From Riptortus pedestris (Eukaryota; Arthropoda; Insecta; Hemiptera; Alydidae): a stretch of 64,000 nucleotides of DNA. The DNA is taken from NCBI GenBank assembly GCA_019009955.1, contig CM032230.1:111173501-111237500 (forward strand). The letters are read 5' to 3'. The notes beneath the pieces were generated by a model. The model saw nothing but the letters and a program-made list of their open reading frames with translations. It ran no database searches and had not been told where the DNA came from. Of the stretch, positions 18,972-30,999 are shown in pieces; within the stretch, counting starts at the first letter, position 1, and each line of letters starts with the position of its first letter. The translations under genes were made by a program, and so were the position numbers.

Positions 18972-19773
18972 ATGGTTGCTAGGTAATGAAACCTCTGTTA
19001 CTATTGTCTTGTATGGTTGCAAGGTAATGCAGCATATGATATATGGTTGCTAGGTGATGCAGCATATGATATATGGTTGCTAGGTAATGCAGCATATGAT
19101 ATATGGTTGCTAGGTGATGCAGCATATGATATATGGTTGCTAGGTTATGCAGCATATGATATATGGTTGCTAGGTAATGCAGCATATGATATATGGTTGC
19201 TAGGTGATGCAGCATATGATATATGGTTGCTAGGTGATGCAGCATATGATATATGGTTGCTAGGTAATGCAGCATATGATATATGGTTGCTAGGTAATGC
19301 AGCATATGATATATGGTTGCTAGGTAATGCAGCATATGATATATGGTTGCTAGGTGATGCAGCATATGATATATGGTTGCTAGGTAATGCAGCATATGAT
19401 ATATGGTTGCTAGGTGATGCAGCATATGATATATGGTTGCTAGGTGATGCAGCATATGATATAAGGTTGCTAGGTAATGCACCATACGATATATGGTTGC
19501 TTGGTGATGCAGCATATGATATAGGGTTGCTAGGTGATGCAGCATATGATATAAGGTTGCTAGGTAATGCACCATATGATATATGGTTGCTAGGTGATGC
19601 AGCATATGATATATGGTTGCTAGGTAATGCAGCATATGATATATGGTTGCTAGGTAATGCAGCATATGATATATGGTTGCTAGGTAATGCAGCATATGAT
19701 ATATGGTTGCTAGGTAATGCAGCATATGATATATGGTTGCTAGGTGATGAAACCTCTGTTACTGTTACCTTGT
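18972..19773. repeat. Satellite-like array, 24 units of exactly 30 bp
   Basis: From 19013 to 19732 the unit ATGGTTGCTAGGTAATGCAG plus CATATGATAT repeats 24 times with no insertion or deletion. Substitutions are few and mostly one A/G position after TAGGT. Units near 19441-19580 repeat a variant pattern (ATAAGG, then CACCAT), showing a local multi-unit duplication. Near-identical 41-bp blocks bracket the array (18972-19012 and 19733-19773); each opens like a unit and then reads GAAACCTCTGTTACT. Because 30 is divisible by 3 and the unit lacks stops in some frames, 248- and 266-aa frames appear on both strands; I do not regard them as genes. Each unit holds GTTGCTAGGTRAT, close to an RFX X-box. 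Confidence 0.95.
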
Positions 19774-20039
19774 TAATAAATTATTTTGTATTATGGCTGT
19801 ACTCAATGAACTATTAGTTATTAATACTACATATATTATTTTAAATATACCTTATTTTCTTCATCTAAGTAGGATCCATGAAATGATTTGAAAATCACAT
19901 TATGAGTACAACTTTAAGGAAAATCTGATAAATATTTATTATTACCCAGCTTCCTGCACTGGGAAGGAAGTCCTTCATAGCCATCAGGACGAATCCTCCA
20001 AAATAAGCCAAGGACTCCCCGCGATATTGCATGGCAGGA
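19774..20039. other. No gene seen
   Basis: AT-rich at first, becoming GC-richer after about 19950 toward the GC-rich island. No frame recognised. Confidence 0.4.
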
Positions 20040-20290
20040 GTTATCCTATTTCTAGAGCAGGCTCCTTAAGACGGAGAGTGATCGGCGCATTGACCTCCCC
20101 AGGCGATCGTAGCCGTAAATAGTGAGGAAGAGAAGAAAGGTGAAAGCCGAATGGTGCAATCTCGTGGCAGAGAGTCTGCCAAGCAGAGAGTGGGGAGGGA
20201 GGCAGGCAGACTCTCTGCCAGGGCCAGTCTTCGTCAAGGCGGCCGCGAGAAGTCAGCATGCAGGCCCAAGCAGGATATTCTACAGACTTA
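20040..20290. other. GC-rich island with a strong hairpin
   Basis: Base composition is clearly richer in G and C than all surroundings. It contains a perfect 15-bp inverted repeat, GGCAGAGAGTCTGCC at 20166-20180 and GGCAGACTCTCTGCC at 20205-20219 (24-nt loop). Overlapping frames on both strands (85 aa minus, 107 aa plus) show no domain I recognise. It could be a fragment of a mobile element or a foreign segment. Confidence 0.5.
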
Positions 20291-20689
20291 TCTCGCATCG
20301 ATGTCTCAGGTCAGTGCAAATAATGTAAACATAGCAATCCCAAACAATGACTTATGTTATCAGCTCTTATCAGAAATAAAGGATTACGCTATCACATTAT
20401 CTGAAATGTTTATCATGGGGTCAAAATATCCATTAATGGTTGATACAACGATTCTTGTTATAGACCAAAAGTAATCTTTCTTAATAAAATAGAATATAGG
20501 TGTGACAACCTTCCAGCCATATATATATATATTATCCTTTCTTTTAGCGGTAAATTATTAGCTTATTAGCTGCTTTAGTTACATAAAATAAATGCCAAAG
20601 GAAAAATTATTCATATAAATGTTTCTAGAAGCGTATCTTCACAGAAAGAGCTCAGGAAACAATGTTTTATTTTTTGTTATTTATTAGCG

Positions 20690-20906
20690 CCCACTTTCTG
20701 CTACTACGGTCAACTGGAACGGGTTGTCGGTTGCAGGTCACCACCCATTTCTAGCCTGGGTGGGGGACTTTATACGATTTTACTTAATGATTTAGTCACT
20801 AAAGAAACTGCTATTGCCTAGGTGAGAATCGAACTCACGGCTCTAGGTTTATCAAGTGAGATTAAGACCAACGCCTTAACTCACATGCCTAACCTGAGCC
20901 TTTATT
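20690..20906 (-). mobile_element. tRNA-derived SINE
   Basis: Minus reading: GGCTCAGGTTAGGCATGTGAGTTAAGGCG head, B-box GTGAGTTCGATTCTCACC, then the body with CCCACCCAGGCTAGAAATGG. Good match to the family; no target duplication was identified. Confidence 0.82.
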
Positions 20907-20934
20907 TATTTATTTATTTTTTAAATAGCTTATA

Positions 20935-21120
20935 TTATTTATTAACACCCACCTTTTGCTAATATGACTAATTGGGTCGGGTTTTCTACAGGTTAGTACC
21001 CTTTTGTAGCCAGGGTGGGACCAAGGTTTTTTTTAATGAATTCGTCACTGAATAGATGCCTATTGCCCTGACTGGAATGGAACTCGCCACTCTAAGTTTA
21101 ATAGCAATTAAAACCAATAA
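20935..21120 (-). mobile_element. tRNA-derived SINE, head truncated
   Basis: A second minus copy immediately beside the one above. The body (TTAGTACCCTTTTGTAGCCAGGGTGGG in plus reading) and part of the T-arm (GAACTCGCCACTCTAAG) remain, while the A-box end is lost near 21115. Confidence 0.7.
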
Positions 21121-21954
21121 TCGATATTTTTTGTTAATATATTTCGTCAAAGTATTTTAGTATTTAGAAGTTAGGATTCTGTAATTGTCACTAAATGTTA
21201 TTATGCCAATAAAAACATTGAATTTATCAAACACATAACTCAAATATTAACTTACGTTTGTTTTTCTCCTCACTTTCTTCTCTTTTGTACAGTAAATTAT
21301 ACGGAATTAGTACAACCAACAAGAAAAACAGTTAATTTCATAATGGTAAATGTGAAAATTGGAGTATTTTTATATAAAATTAATTTCGGTTACCTTGTTC
21401 ATCGCAATGCATCCTGATTTTGAGGTGTTATTTATGTTGTGTTTTAATCAACAGCTCAACAAGAGCACATGCGTATAGAATATAAGAAAAAGTAAAATAT
21501 ATAAAATTTAAATTCAAAAATAAATCAAATGAGTGTAAAAAAATCTTAAATGCGTGAGATGCTAGTGATTTCAATGGCTGTTTTAGCCAGTTTTGGCGGG
21601 AAATGTCCCCTGCATCCCACCTGTTGCTCATGCAGAAGAATCAAATTTAACATCTATTATTGCACAAAATTTGGAGTTTTAAAAAGAGAAAAATTAGTTA
21701 CTGCTGTTACCAAACAATACTCTAAAGCGAGGAGAAGTGTAATACGTGATTGAAAACTAAGAAGGCATTTTGAATATAAATTATTGTACAAATACTAATA
21801 AAGATGGTCAAACTTTCCCCTTAGACGTACTGTATTAATCCTAAATCGATACTTCAAAATACCTTAGCCGAATACTTTTAGGAAATTGACGTTTTCGCTT
21901 GAAATGTAGGGATGTCAGCACATTCAATTTACAAATGTTCTATTTGTTGTTTTT
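21121..21954. other. No gene seen
   Basis: AT-rich. Overlapping 67-aa frames on both strands at 21428-21753 have no recognisable feature. Confidence 0.45.
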
Positions 21955-22165
21955 ATTTACTATCGACACTTCATTCTACTATAACTAATCGTGAAATTTC
22001 ATCTGCAGGTTACGGTTATTTTCTAAGAAGGGTGGGACTAATGATTTTATTTTGAAAGTTTGTCTCTAAATAAGCTCCTATTGCTCATGTTGGAATCGAT
22101 CTCACGACAATACCAAGTCTAATAATACCAACGCCTCAACTCACATGGCTAACCTAACTGGCTAA
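21955..22165 (-). mobile_element. tRNA-derived SINE, diverged
   Basis: Plus reading: TGCAGGTTACGGTTATTTTC, AGGGTGGGACTAATGATTTT, then GGAATCGATCTCACGAC and CTCAACTCACATGGCTAACC, which is the family in reverse orientation with many substitutions. Confidence 0.7.
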
Positions 22166-23036
22166 GACCAAAAAAGGGATGGTTAGGTCTTCTAAAAGGT
22201 CTATTTGGAAAATATATCAACAAATTAATAGATGATATTTATATAAATACAGTAAAATGATGCTAATTTTTAATATAGACAAAATATGAGATATAAAAAG
22301 TCACAAAGAAATGTTAGAATACAAATCACTTAGGACGAGATATATTCTTTATAGATTGTTAACCTAACCACCCCTAAGCATCTTAAACAATAAATCACAA
22401 AAAGTACTAAATTAATAATATTTATTTATTAATTAGCTGCTAAGAGTATCTGTCTTGCATTTATGACGATAGGCGCATCAGAGTATGAAGGTTACAATAT
22501 TTTAAGAAACTCCAACAAAAATAAATAAATTAAATACAAGGAAATAACATAAAGTTAATAACTGTAATTACTCCACATATTGTTGAAACATTGGAATGAT
22601 ATTAAAATTAAAATAAACATATAATTAAACTGATTAGTTTGGTGTTTTTTAATAGGATTCATGAATGACTAAACATAATTAGCAATGCAAAAAAGTTAAT
22701 GTATGTATAGTGTAATCACGCATACAGCTAGAGTAATTACATTACACCAACTATTTCTCTAATTCCCCGTCCCAAAAAAAAGGTAAATTTTGTGTACTCA
22801 TTCTGTCATATAGTGGTCGTATTTGCATCAAGAAAAAAGTTGAACCTTTAGAGTATTTTAAGCTTTGTTTTTCCATAATTTCTGGAGACTGCCAGTTCGT
22901 CGTTGTATTTGAGTTTATTAAAACCTATTATAAATTAGATCAACATTGAATCAAAATTATATTTTTTCTAAATGAAACTAATTTTATCGGAGATGGAGAG
23001 AAGGATATTTCTGAACTACCAACTAGTTGGTAAACA
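22166..23036. other. No gene seen
   Basis: AT-rich with many stops in all frames. I see no repeat or RNA gene. Confidence 0.45.
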
Positions 23037-23947
23037 GTTTTAGCAGATTTCCCTTAGGGGAAATCAGTTATTGAGATTGTACTCACAATGAGATTTTCAA
23101 CAACAATTTTTCGAATGTCCACCGATCCTAAAAAATGAAGTCCGTTCTTTTAACGCTCTAGTGGTTGGAATTTTTGTCTGATCAATACCAAACTCGAAAT
23201 TTAAACATTGCATGTAAAAATGAAGATCACGTTCGTTAATGGCTAAAATCGGACAAATGAGGAGGGGGGGGGGTTAAAGGGGGAGAATTTCGAAAATTCG
23301 AAATATCTAAGTTATTATGCGTCGGACTGAAAATAAAAATTGTATAGGATCAATCGTATTACAAATGTAATGTTCTATAAATGTTATATGCGTTTTTTCA
23401 TTATTTTGATTATTGGCCGAGATATTTGCTTCTTTTTAGTTTTCGGACCTTCAGAAAACCTCCACTCCAACTCATGTCATATTAAAAAAAAAGTCCGTCA
23501 CGCAGGGGCTGCGTAAACTAAGCAGATTTCCCACGTGAAGTTTTACAATAGAGACATTTCAGAATAGAGAGTCAAACAGTTATGGAACGGCCCGAACTAG
23601 CTCTTGACGGAAACTCACGACTAGACCCGAAGTTGGCCGATCTCATCTCAGAAGTTGAAAACAGAAAAATGCAAATATCTCGGTTAATATTCAAGATACA
23701 GAATATATGTATATAACATTATTTATAGTAAATTTAATTTGCAATAAGATTGATTCTATACAATTTTTCGATCCGACGTATAGTAACGGAAATATTTCAA
23801 ATTTTAGAAAATCCTCTCCTCTAACCCCCCCTCCCACTGGTCCGATTTCAGCCATTAACGAACTTGATCTTTATTTTTGCATAAAACACTTAAATATTGA
23901 GGTTGGTAACGATCAAACGAAAATTGCGACCGCTAGAGCGTTAACAG

Positions 23948-24028
<81 letters not shown>

Positions 24029-24274
24029 TATATATATATATATAAAATTTTGAACGGACCTCATTTTCGTCATCTCCTGGGTAGGATCGGTGGACATTTG
24101 AAGAAATTTTTCGAAACTCGCGTCATGAGTACGACCTCAATAGCTGATTTCTCTTAAGGGAAATCTGCTAACAACCTGTTATATTACGAAGCACGGTAAT
24201 TGAAGCCCTAATTTCTACTTACTTCACGTGGGAAATGTGCTTAGCTAACGCAGCCCCTGCGTGAAGGGCTTTTT
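23037..24274 (+). mobile_element. HINE-like element split by a second copy
   Basis: Starts TTTTAGCAGATTTCCCTTAG with the family hairpin and follows the plus order to CTCATGTCATATTA at about 23484. After the nested minus copy it resumes with ACAACCTGTTATATTACGAAG and ends with ACGCAGCCCCTGCGTGAAGGGCTTTTT at 24274. The joined sequence follows intact copies such as 48848-49497. The (TA)n core is deleted: GAAGTCCGTTC runs straight into TTTTAACGCTC. Confidence 0.82.
23485..24171 (-). mobile_element. HINE-like element, full length, nested
   Basis: Left end AAGTCCGTCACGCAGGGGCTGCG follows a run of A; right end is CTTAAGGGAAATCTGCTAA. It has a long (TA)n core (23952-24045, with one GA interruption near 24026). 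The outer copy continues on both sides, so the ends are defined to within the A/T run. Insertion in a T-rich spot fits Helentron-type preference. Confidence 0.85.
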
Positions 24275-24869
24275 GATGATTAGATATAGTGAGGAATGCA
24301 TTGTGTGACAACGATAGAGAACCCTTCTGTAACAAAAGTTCCCCAAGCTAAGTATCTGCTTAATAGTGTTTCGTCTACTGACAGGAATCAATGAATAATC
24401 CTATCTTTTTTTTGGAAATATAATTAAAATTTCGTGTGGTTATATAAAAATCTGAAACCTCTTAAGATCGAAGATCGTAACTACATAAATTTTGAGGGTA
24501 ATTGCAAAATAATACGCCAAAGCGCTTAGCCCTTAAATATATCCTTGAGAATGATTTGGCGATTTTAATGCACAAATATATATAAACTTAAGAATTATTT
24601 CAAGACTTTCGTCATGTTTTTGGGATACATAGCGGATTTCATTTGAGTAATTCACTGTAACATGCTTATTAGATTCAACAATGAAGCTTATCTAATAACC
24701 CGTGGGCTATAACTCAATGATTTCACCCAATTGCTCTTTCCTTACTCTCCCAACCATTCCTATAACACAATTTAACATTTTGTACTTTTTTCGAATAAAA
24801 TCCACCAAATTAAGATAGTTCAAGAGATGAAAGTTTATAACGAGACGTTCCTCTCATAATGAGTAGATC
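24275..24869. other. No gene seen
   Basis: AT-rich; nothing recognisable. Confidence 0.45.
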
Positions 24870-25565
24870 ATTTTTTATTTATTTAAGATGCCGCTACAAA
24901 AGCGATTCCTCTTTTAACATGTTTGAGTATACTTTTACAAAATTAAATAAATATTAACATTTTTACACAGCAAAATTTTACTAATGTACTAAATAAATAG
25001 AATGGACAAAAGTAAATATAAATTGTTAGTATATTGACAACATGAGAGAAAAAAAGTAAAAATAAAAAATAAAACAATAACAAAAAAATAATAAAAGAAA
25101 ATATCAAAAGAAAAACTAAAAGAAATAGTTAAAGTGGGAGGAGTTGAAACTTATATTCCACGTACAGTTGCTATATACAATTTTCATAATCGTAAAAAAT
25201 AGCTTTTATATTTCATCAAATAACCCAATATTTCTTAAATACTTAAAAACATCATCTATAAATTGGCTACTATCGGCCAGTAGTTCACATAAATTTGTGG
25301 GCCATGGGTACGTTTTCACTTGTGTGCAGTCAGTTAGTATGTGTTTTACAGTCAGCGTTCTGTTGCAGTAGCGACATACAGGTTCAACTTGTCTGCTCAT
25401 TAGATATGAATGCGGTAGTCTAGTGTGTCCTGTGCGTAGGCGTGTAAGTACAATTTCTTCTCTTTTAGAGTGTCTATTACTTGAAGTCCAGTTGAGCGTG
25501 TTTGTGAGTAGATCAATGAGTAGAAGGATAGTGTAAAAAGTAAGCACATGTTTCGTTTTCAACAA
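24870..25565 (-). pseudogene. Non-LTR retrotransposon 3' end with zinc-knuckle tail
   Basis: The minus frame 25565-25206 ends with the C-terminal part of a Jockey/R1-type LINE polyprotein: REEIVLTRLRTGHTRLPHSY, then the CCHC knuckle CRYCNRTLTVKHILTDC, and the ending FKYLRNIGLFDEI with its natural stop. This part follows the RNase H domain. The rest of the reverse transcriptase is missing (5' truncation near 25570-25600), and some residues after the knuckle are lost. A 3' UTR follows to an A-rich tail (AAATAAATAAAAAA read on minus, near 24873-24890). Confidence 0.75.
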
Positions 25566-25599
25566 ATCGTAATTTATTGTTAAATGATTTACTCTGTAT

Positions 25600-26112
25600 A
25601 AACAAGGAAACTAAAGAAATTGTATTATTCATTTTGGTAAAAATTTATTATATAATAAATGAATAGAGAACAAAACTTTGAGTATTCTAAGAGGAAAAAT
25701 TAACGACTGAAAAGTTCTTTCAGGGCTTTAGAGGGAACAGCTGTTAGATGCCCAAGCAAAGTATTCCACGAACTTTATCAAGACAGGACCGGACTAACAG
25801 ATTGAATCTTGCCAAACCACAACACTTTTTTTTTGTAATATCATGAAATCTATAAACTTTATTTTGTCAGAGATCCTACCTCCCCCCCCCCCCCCATTCG
25901 CAAAAGTTAAAATAGACTTAATCTGAGATGAATGAAGTTTATTTCATTCTAAACTGTCTTACCATTGAAACTTTATGGATATAAAATTTCGAAGAATGAA
26001 GGTAGTCTCTAACTTCTAAATAATAAAAAAAATATTACAACTGAGTTCTTACTAAAATATGTGTGGGTGTGGGTGAGTGTGAGTGTATACTACTTACACA
26101 CACACACACGTG

Positions 26113-26116
<4 letters not shown>
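25600..26116. other. No gene seen
   Basis: AT-rich with a C run (about 25882-25896) and a short CA run near 26096-26109. No frame recognised. Confidence 0.45.

Positions 26117-26165
<49 letters not shown>
26117..26165. repeat. (TA)n microsatellite
   Basis: TA run adjoining a short (CA)n; its flanks do not belong to the HINE-like family. Confidence 0.9.
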
Positions 26166-26168
<3 letters not shown>

Positions 26169-26411
26169 AACCAGGAGTTAAAATAAGGGATAATTTCAAT
26201 ACTTACGAAAACATAAATACAGCAAAAGATGCCAGAGATCAAATATTTAATAAAATCAATAAAAATAGCACTTTAACAAAACTAAAATAAAAATTATATT
26301 CAAGTAAAAGAGTTTGGATTTCTGAAGTATCTACCTTATTAAGGCATAAGTTGTATAATAATCAAACCAATAGAAGTATGATTTCTTCAAGTATGATGGA
26401 TGATATTCCTC

Positions 26412-26652
<241 letters not shown>

Positions 26653-26656
<4 letters not shown>

Positions 26657-28767
26657 AATTCTAATAATTTTTATTTTTATAATGGGTTTAGGGTTGAATC
26701 ATACTAAACAAAAAAACAATTAAGAAAAAACTCACCAAAATGTTATAATTTTATATAAAGATCAAAATAATGTTTCTGCTAGCATTTGTGTAGAATAGAA
26801 ACAGAAATAAGAAATTACCCTGTACCGTTTGTCGACTTGGGAGAGACGCAGTAAAAACTAAACCTTAAAAATAAAAACCTTGTGAATAAGAATCGTTATT
26901 AAATGAGAACCATTTTAAAAAATTTTATTTTTGAACTAAGGAACTTTATGTTACAGTGGTTGTAAATATATTAATCCTATTCATGATCCATTGAAAAATA
27001 AGTGGAGCAGAACAAATCTTACCACCAAAACAATTAAGGGATCATTTGAAATTTCTTGTGTATTTACACTTTAAGAATAATATGCCTTCAGTTTCTCCCT
27101 TGGATTAAGTTCCTCCGTAATTGTCTAATTGTAAACATTAACAGGATTATTCTGACTTTATCACTAAATACAAGTAATGAGTTTTAATCATTTCCAACCT
27201 CTCAGTCGTCACCTGAGGAACTCAGTTTTGCTTGAGAAATTCTTTTTTTTTTTTTTTTAAATAAAAGATTTTATTTATATCAATGATTCACTTATAACTG
27301 TTTTTACATTCTTCTCGCCTGTTTGTGACTGTTTTGCATTGACAGCTGCCTGGAAACTATAGTAGCCTCCAACCCTTGTCTAGAGTCTTGAAGAACAAGC
27401 TTAATTCTGTTTGTAATCAATACCTCTTCACAATCCCAGACGTCACGGACAACGCAAATAACAATCATGAGAGTATTCATAATTAATTAGTTCGTCCGGA
27501 AGAATATTAATATAATCTTAAGGCTAATAAAAATTATATAATTCAAATGCCGTATTTATTCAATTTTATTCAGTCGTTTACGGTCCGTAAAATTATCAGC
27601 TCAACTATTATGCCCATGTACTATTATTATTGTGTTAATTTATCCCGAAAAACGAACTATAAACAAAATATAAAATATAATATTATTTTTCTCAACTAAT
27701 ATTCTCAGTCGTGTCCTGTAATGATGTTAATATATCCTCCAATCAGTGTTAATTTTCATTTGAAGTTTCGTTTTATTCAGTTATTATCCACCAGAAAAAT
27801 GTTGACTCGAGCTATATTTTTGTTGCTTATTTTGTTTATAGATTGTCACACGACATTCATTTATTTATCTAAATAATAAATGTGAAATAATTACTTTAAT
27901 AAACCCACTTCACATGGTATGTGGGGGAAGGTCGATGTAAATGAATATTCCATTGATTCATGAAAGTATCATACTAGTGATAATCCATGTTTTTACTTTT
28001 TGACGTAAAGATACTAATCATCTGACAAGACTCTCCATATTGCTTTCAGTTAGTCGATGCCTGAGTTAGCTAGTAGAAAGTTGTAGCAAAAAATATAACT
28101 GTGATTTTACCTTATGTTAGTTAGTGGCCCTGAGGAGGCGTAAATTAGGTGTGGACCTAGTTGGGCACAATAATGATTCTATAAGTAACTAGATTTTTTA
28201 TTTAATCGACCCTAAGGAATAAACTCTGTAGACTAAATGTTAAAATAAAAAAAAAAAAACTTTTGTTATGAGTATGTCATATCACTTCTCTTCGACCGTA
28301 AAAATATTAATTTGCTCTGCAATCTACAGAGTATTAGTGTTAATTCACACATCGATTTTCGTTCTATTTTTCCTATCAGTTACCTATTAGGAAGATGTAT
28401 TTACTTATCTTGTTTAAAGATTTGTATTCAATGGAACTTCCTATAACAAAACCTAATTGAAGTAACATAATAAATGTATTTTTGTTTAAAAAACATATGA
28501 ACCGAAATATCGTGACTTTTTATTTTTGTCGTCCTCTGCTAACCGTTTGAAATTGATAACTTCCGCATTTAGTCTGCAAGATTGTCTAACAAGGGTAGTG
28601 CACGGCCTTCCCCCACGGATTTGAACAAAATTTTTTAATGTGTAGTACCTAATGAAAATAATTTCCATTAAAGCGAGAGAACACAATTCTCACGCGTTCG
28701 TCAGAAACAGAAATGATAAAGGTATGCCCGAAGTATTACTTTTTCCCAAAGACTTATACTTCACAGA
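26653..28767. other. Repeat-poor stretch, no gene recognised
   Basis: About 2.1 kb without any copy of the window's repeat families. It has a T run at 27242-27260 and scattered short frames below 70 aa. It may be ordinary intergenic or intronic DNA. Confidence 0.45.
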
Positions 28768-28839
28768 GCTTCGGTGGCTGAGTTAATAGCGTTCTTCTTT
28801 TGTAACCTCAAGATCTCGAGATCGAATCTCGCCTGAAGC
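28768..28839 (+). tRNA. Degenerate tRNA-like sequence (pseudo-tRNA or SINE head)
   Basis: Exactly 72 nt. A 7-bp acceptor pairs GCTTCGG with CTGAAGC (one G.U). A 3-bp D stem is present (GCT/AGC), with box A-like TGGCTGAGTTAATAGCG. The T arm has 4 of 5 pairs around loop ATCGAAT (box B). The anticodon arm is poor (GTTCT/GTAAC with a mismatch and a 6-nt loop), so no anticodon can be called and function is unlikely. It differs from the main SINE family head. Confidence 0.35.
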
Positions 28840-29760
28840 GAATTTTTTGGGGGATTTTCTTTATTTTTTATTTCTAGAGCGTTTATTTAATATTTATAAT
28901 TAAATAGTTGTTTGAATTATTGGAATTTTATTTTTAACGTGTTCTATATATTTAAAGAAAATTCAAAGCTATCGTATATTTCTATCGTCAAGTTCAAAAT
29001 GTTATTAAGCGCCTCCAAAACTGCTGGTATTTCAGTCAACAGAATCGCTAAATATGTTCTAGAGGGGGTTGTATTAAAAATCATTCTATTCTTCATCACA
29101 AATTGTCATTGCCAATATTTCTTGATATGTTATGGTACAGAATGCTTTGCTTTAAAGCTTTGCGATGAAAGCGAATTTTTTTTTTTTTTAAATCAAGTTT
29201 GGTTTCCTACAGACGTTTTTAAAACGTCCTGTACGTGAAAAACGCTGCATTTATTAGATGTGCAAGATTTGCCATAAATTTATGTTTTAATTGCTATTAT
29301 GATCAACATCATCAATCATCTTGCAAAGGCACTACAGATCCAACTAATTAATATTACATGTTAAATTTAATTGTTTTGAATTAATAGTAATATATTTCTT
29401 GTATAATATTAAATATTTCCTGATATGTATTAGATTTTTGAAAGATAGCATTCAATTTTTTTTTTTAAAAAAATGACGGAAATCGGCTCTTCAAACAAAA
29501 CTTTTCTGTAGAATTTCACTAAATCATTTATAGTATCCTTTGAACGTTGTTATCTATAACCACTCGTCCCACATCAAAGAAAATTAAAAGAGGAAAAAAA
29601 ATTGAGATTTCAAAAGCTATAAAATGGCGGTTATTTTAATTTAATCAGGAAGAACATTTAACAATCTTGTCGGGAAGAACAGCAAAACTGGTTCGTAAGA
29701 GGTTACCTGAATTTATAGCAACGTCCTTAATATAGTTGTAATATTCCAAAATCTTAGAGA

Positions 29761-29800
<40 letters not shown>

Positions 29801-30777
29801 ATCAAGGAAAGAGATTTGAGGACGGGTTAACCAATGAAAAAATAGCCTTCATAAATTAATAAAGTTTTCTTTTAATATTTAAATGTCTTCATAAACGTCT
29901 AGTTCAATTTAGAATGAAGTGTTGCAATTCCAGTTTGATTGTTTGGATGTTTTATTTATTAGGATGTACAACTGAAATTAGCCAATTTTTTTTAAGCTTG
30001 CTGTGACGAAGAGTAATTACTCATGTAGAATTAAACACAACTTCTAGAAAAATAAGACCTCAGAATCAAGCTAGATGGGATAAGTATCTAACCAACATAT
30101 TTAGAAATTAAATGGAAAATTTATGGGGGAATAAATTTTGTTAAGTGAGTGAGAGATGAAATAAAGAATGAAATCACATCATGACCTTCTAAACAAATAT
30201 AATTTACGCAGCGCGGCAAATCAGAATGTATTATGTGAATATAAAGTACCAGCTGTTCTACTCCTCATTGATGGGCAGAAATAAAAATGTTTTACTGTCG
30301 AAATATGAAGATTGCATTAATATGTGCACTGAATTAACAATTTATATTTATCTAATATGGACAACGCAATTTCTGTTGAGCCATTATCTTTTTACACTGG
30401 ATATGCATCATATTTATGTTTAGAATTAAAGTAAATGTTTCCTGTTACGTGTTTCTGAAGGGGTAAAGTAATTATCGTTTCCTATCGAAACAGCTACATT
30501 ATATTTGCATTAGTACTACATTATGTATTAAAATGTATAGAATGTGTATATTATATGTATAAAATATGTCCGAGGGCGTCGGTAGTAATAATTTTTAATC
30601 TCATTTCATAAATGCACTTTATAATTCTCAAAAGCATTTCTTTAAGATGATTTAGTATATCAGCTAGTATTTATATTCGATAAAACTCATAATATCTAAG
30701 ATATAGATTAATTTTTCGGGAATATTTCTATTAATTTTAGATGGGTATCATACGGAAAATATCAATTCCCACCCTAC
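28840..30777. other. No gene established; (GA)n at 29764-29797
   Basis: A 108-aa plus frame at 28912-29238 contains a short helix-turn-helix-like stretch (KTAGISVNRIAKYVLEG) that could be the tail of a decayed transposase DNA-binding domain; this is weak. The rest is AT-rich and featureless. Confidence 0.4.
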
Positions 30778-30999
30778 AAAAGTTCGTCAAGCATGGCCTG
30801 CGTAAACTAGGCATATTTTCCACGTTCTCATATGACACGCTATTTATCTCATTTCAGCAGTGCTATAAACATAGCACAATGAGTGAAGTATAACTTGAGA
30901 ACATTTTTCAATTAATGCTGATACATTCTGCCCAACAAGAGGAAAATATAATGCAATTAAATGTGAACTACTTGCATAGCTTGAGAATCTAGTTAGCCT
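30778..30999. other. HINE-like end fragment, then unannotated DNA
   Basis: At 30778-30835 the hairpin-side end is recognisable (AAGTTCGTCAAGCATGGCCTGCGTAAACTAGGC) but stops after the ACGT block. The rest is AT-rich. Confidence 0.5.

Noticed and set aside
19013..19732. Superficial resemblance to a CRISPR array
   Set aside because: There are no unique spacers; every base of the 30-bp period repeats. The surroundings are eukaryotic transposons.
18979..19817. Long frames on both strands (248 and 266 aa) of 10-residue repeats
   Set aside because: They follow automatically from a stop-free 30-bp unit; both strands are open at once, and no non-repeat domain or gene context is present.
28912..29238. 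108-aa frame with a KTAGISVNRIAKYVLEG stretch
   Set aside because: The helix-turn-helix resemblance is limited to about 17 residues; not enough to name a transposase.
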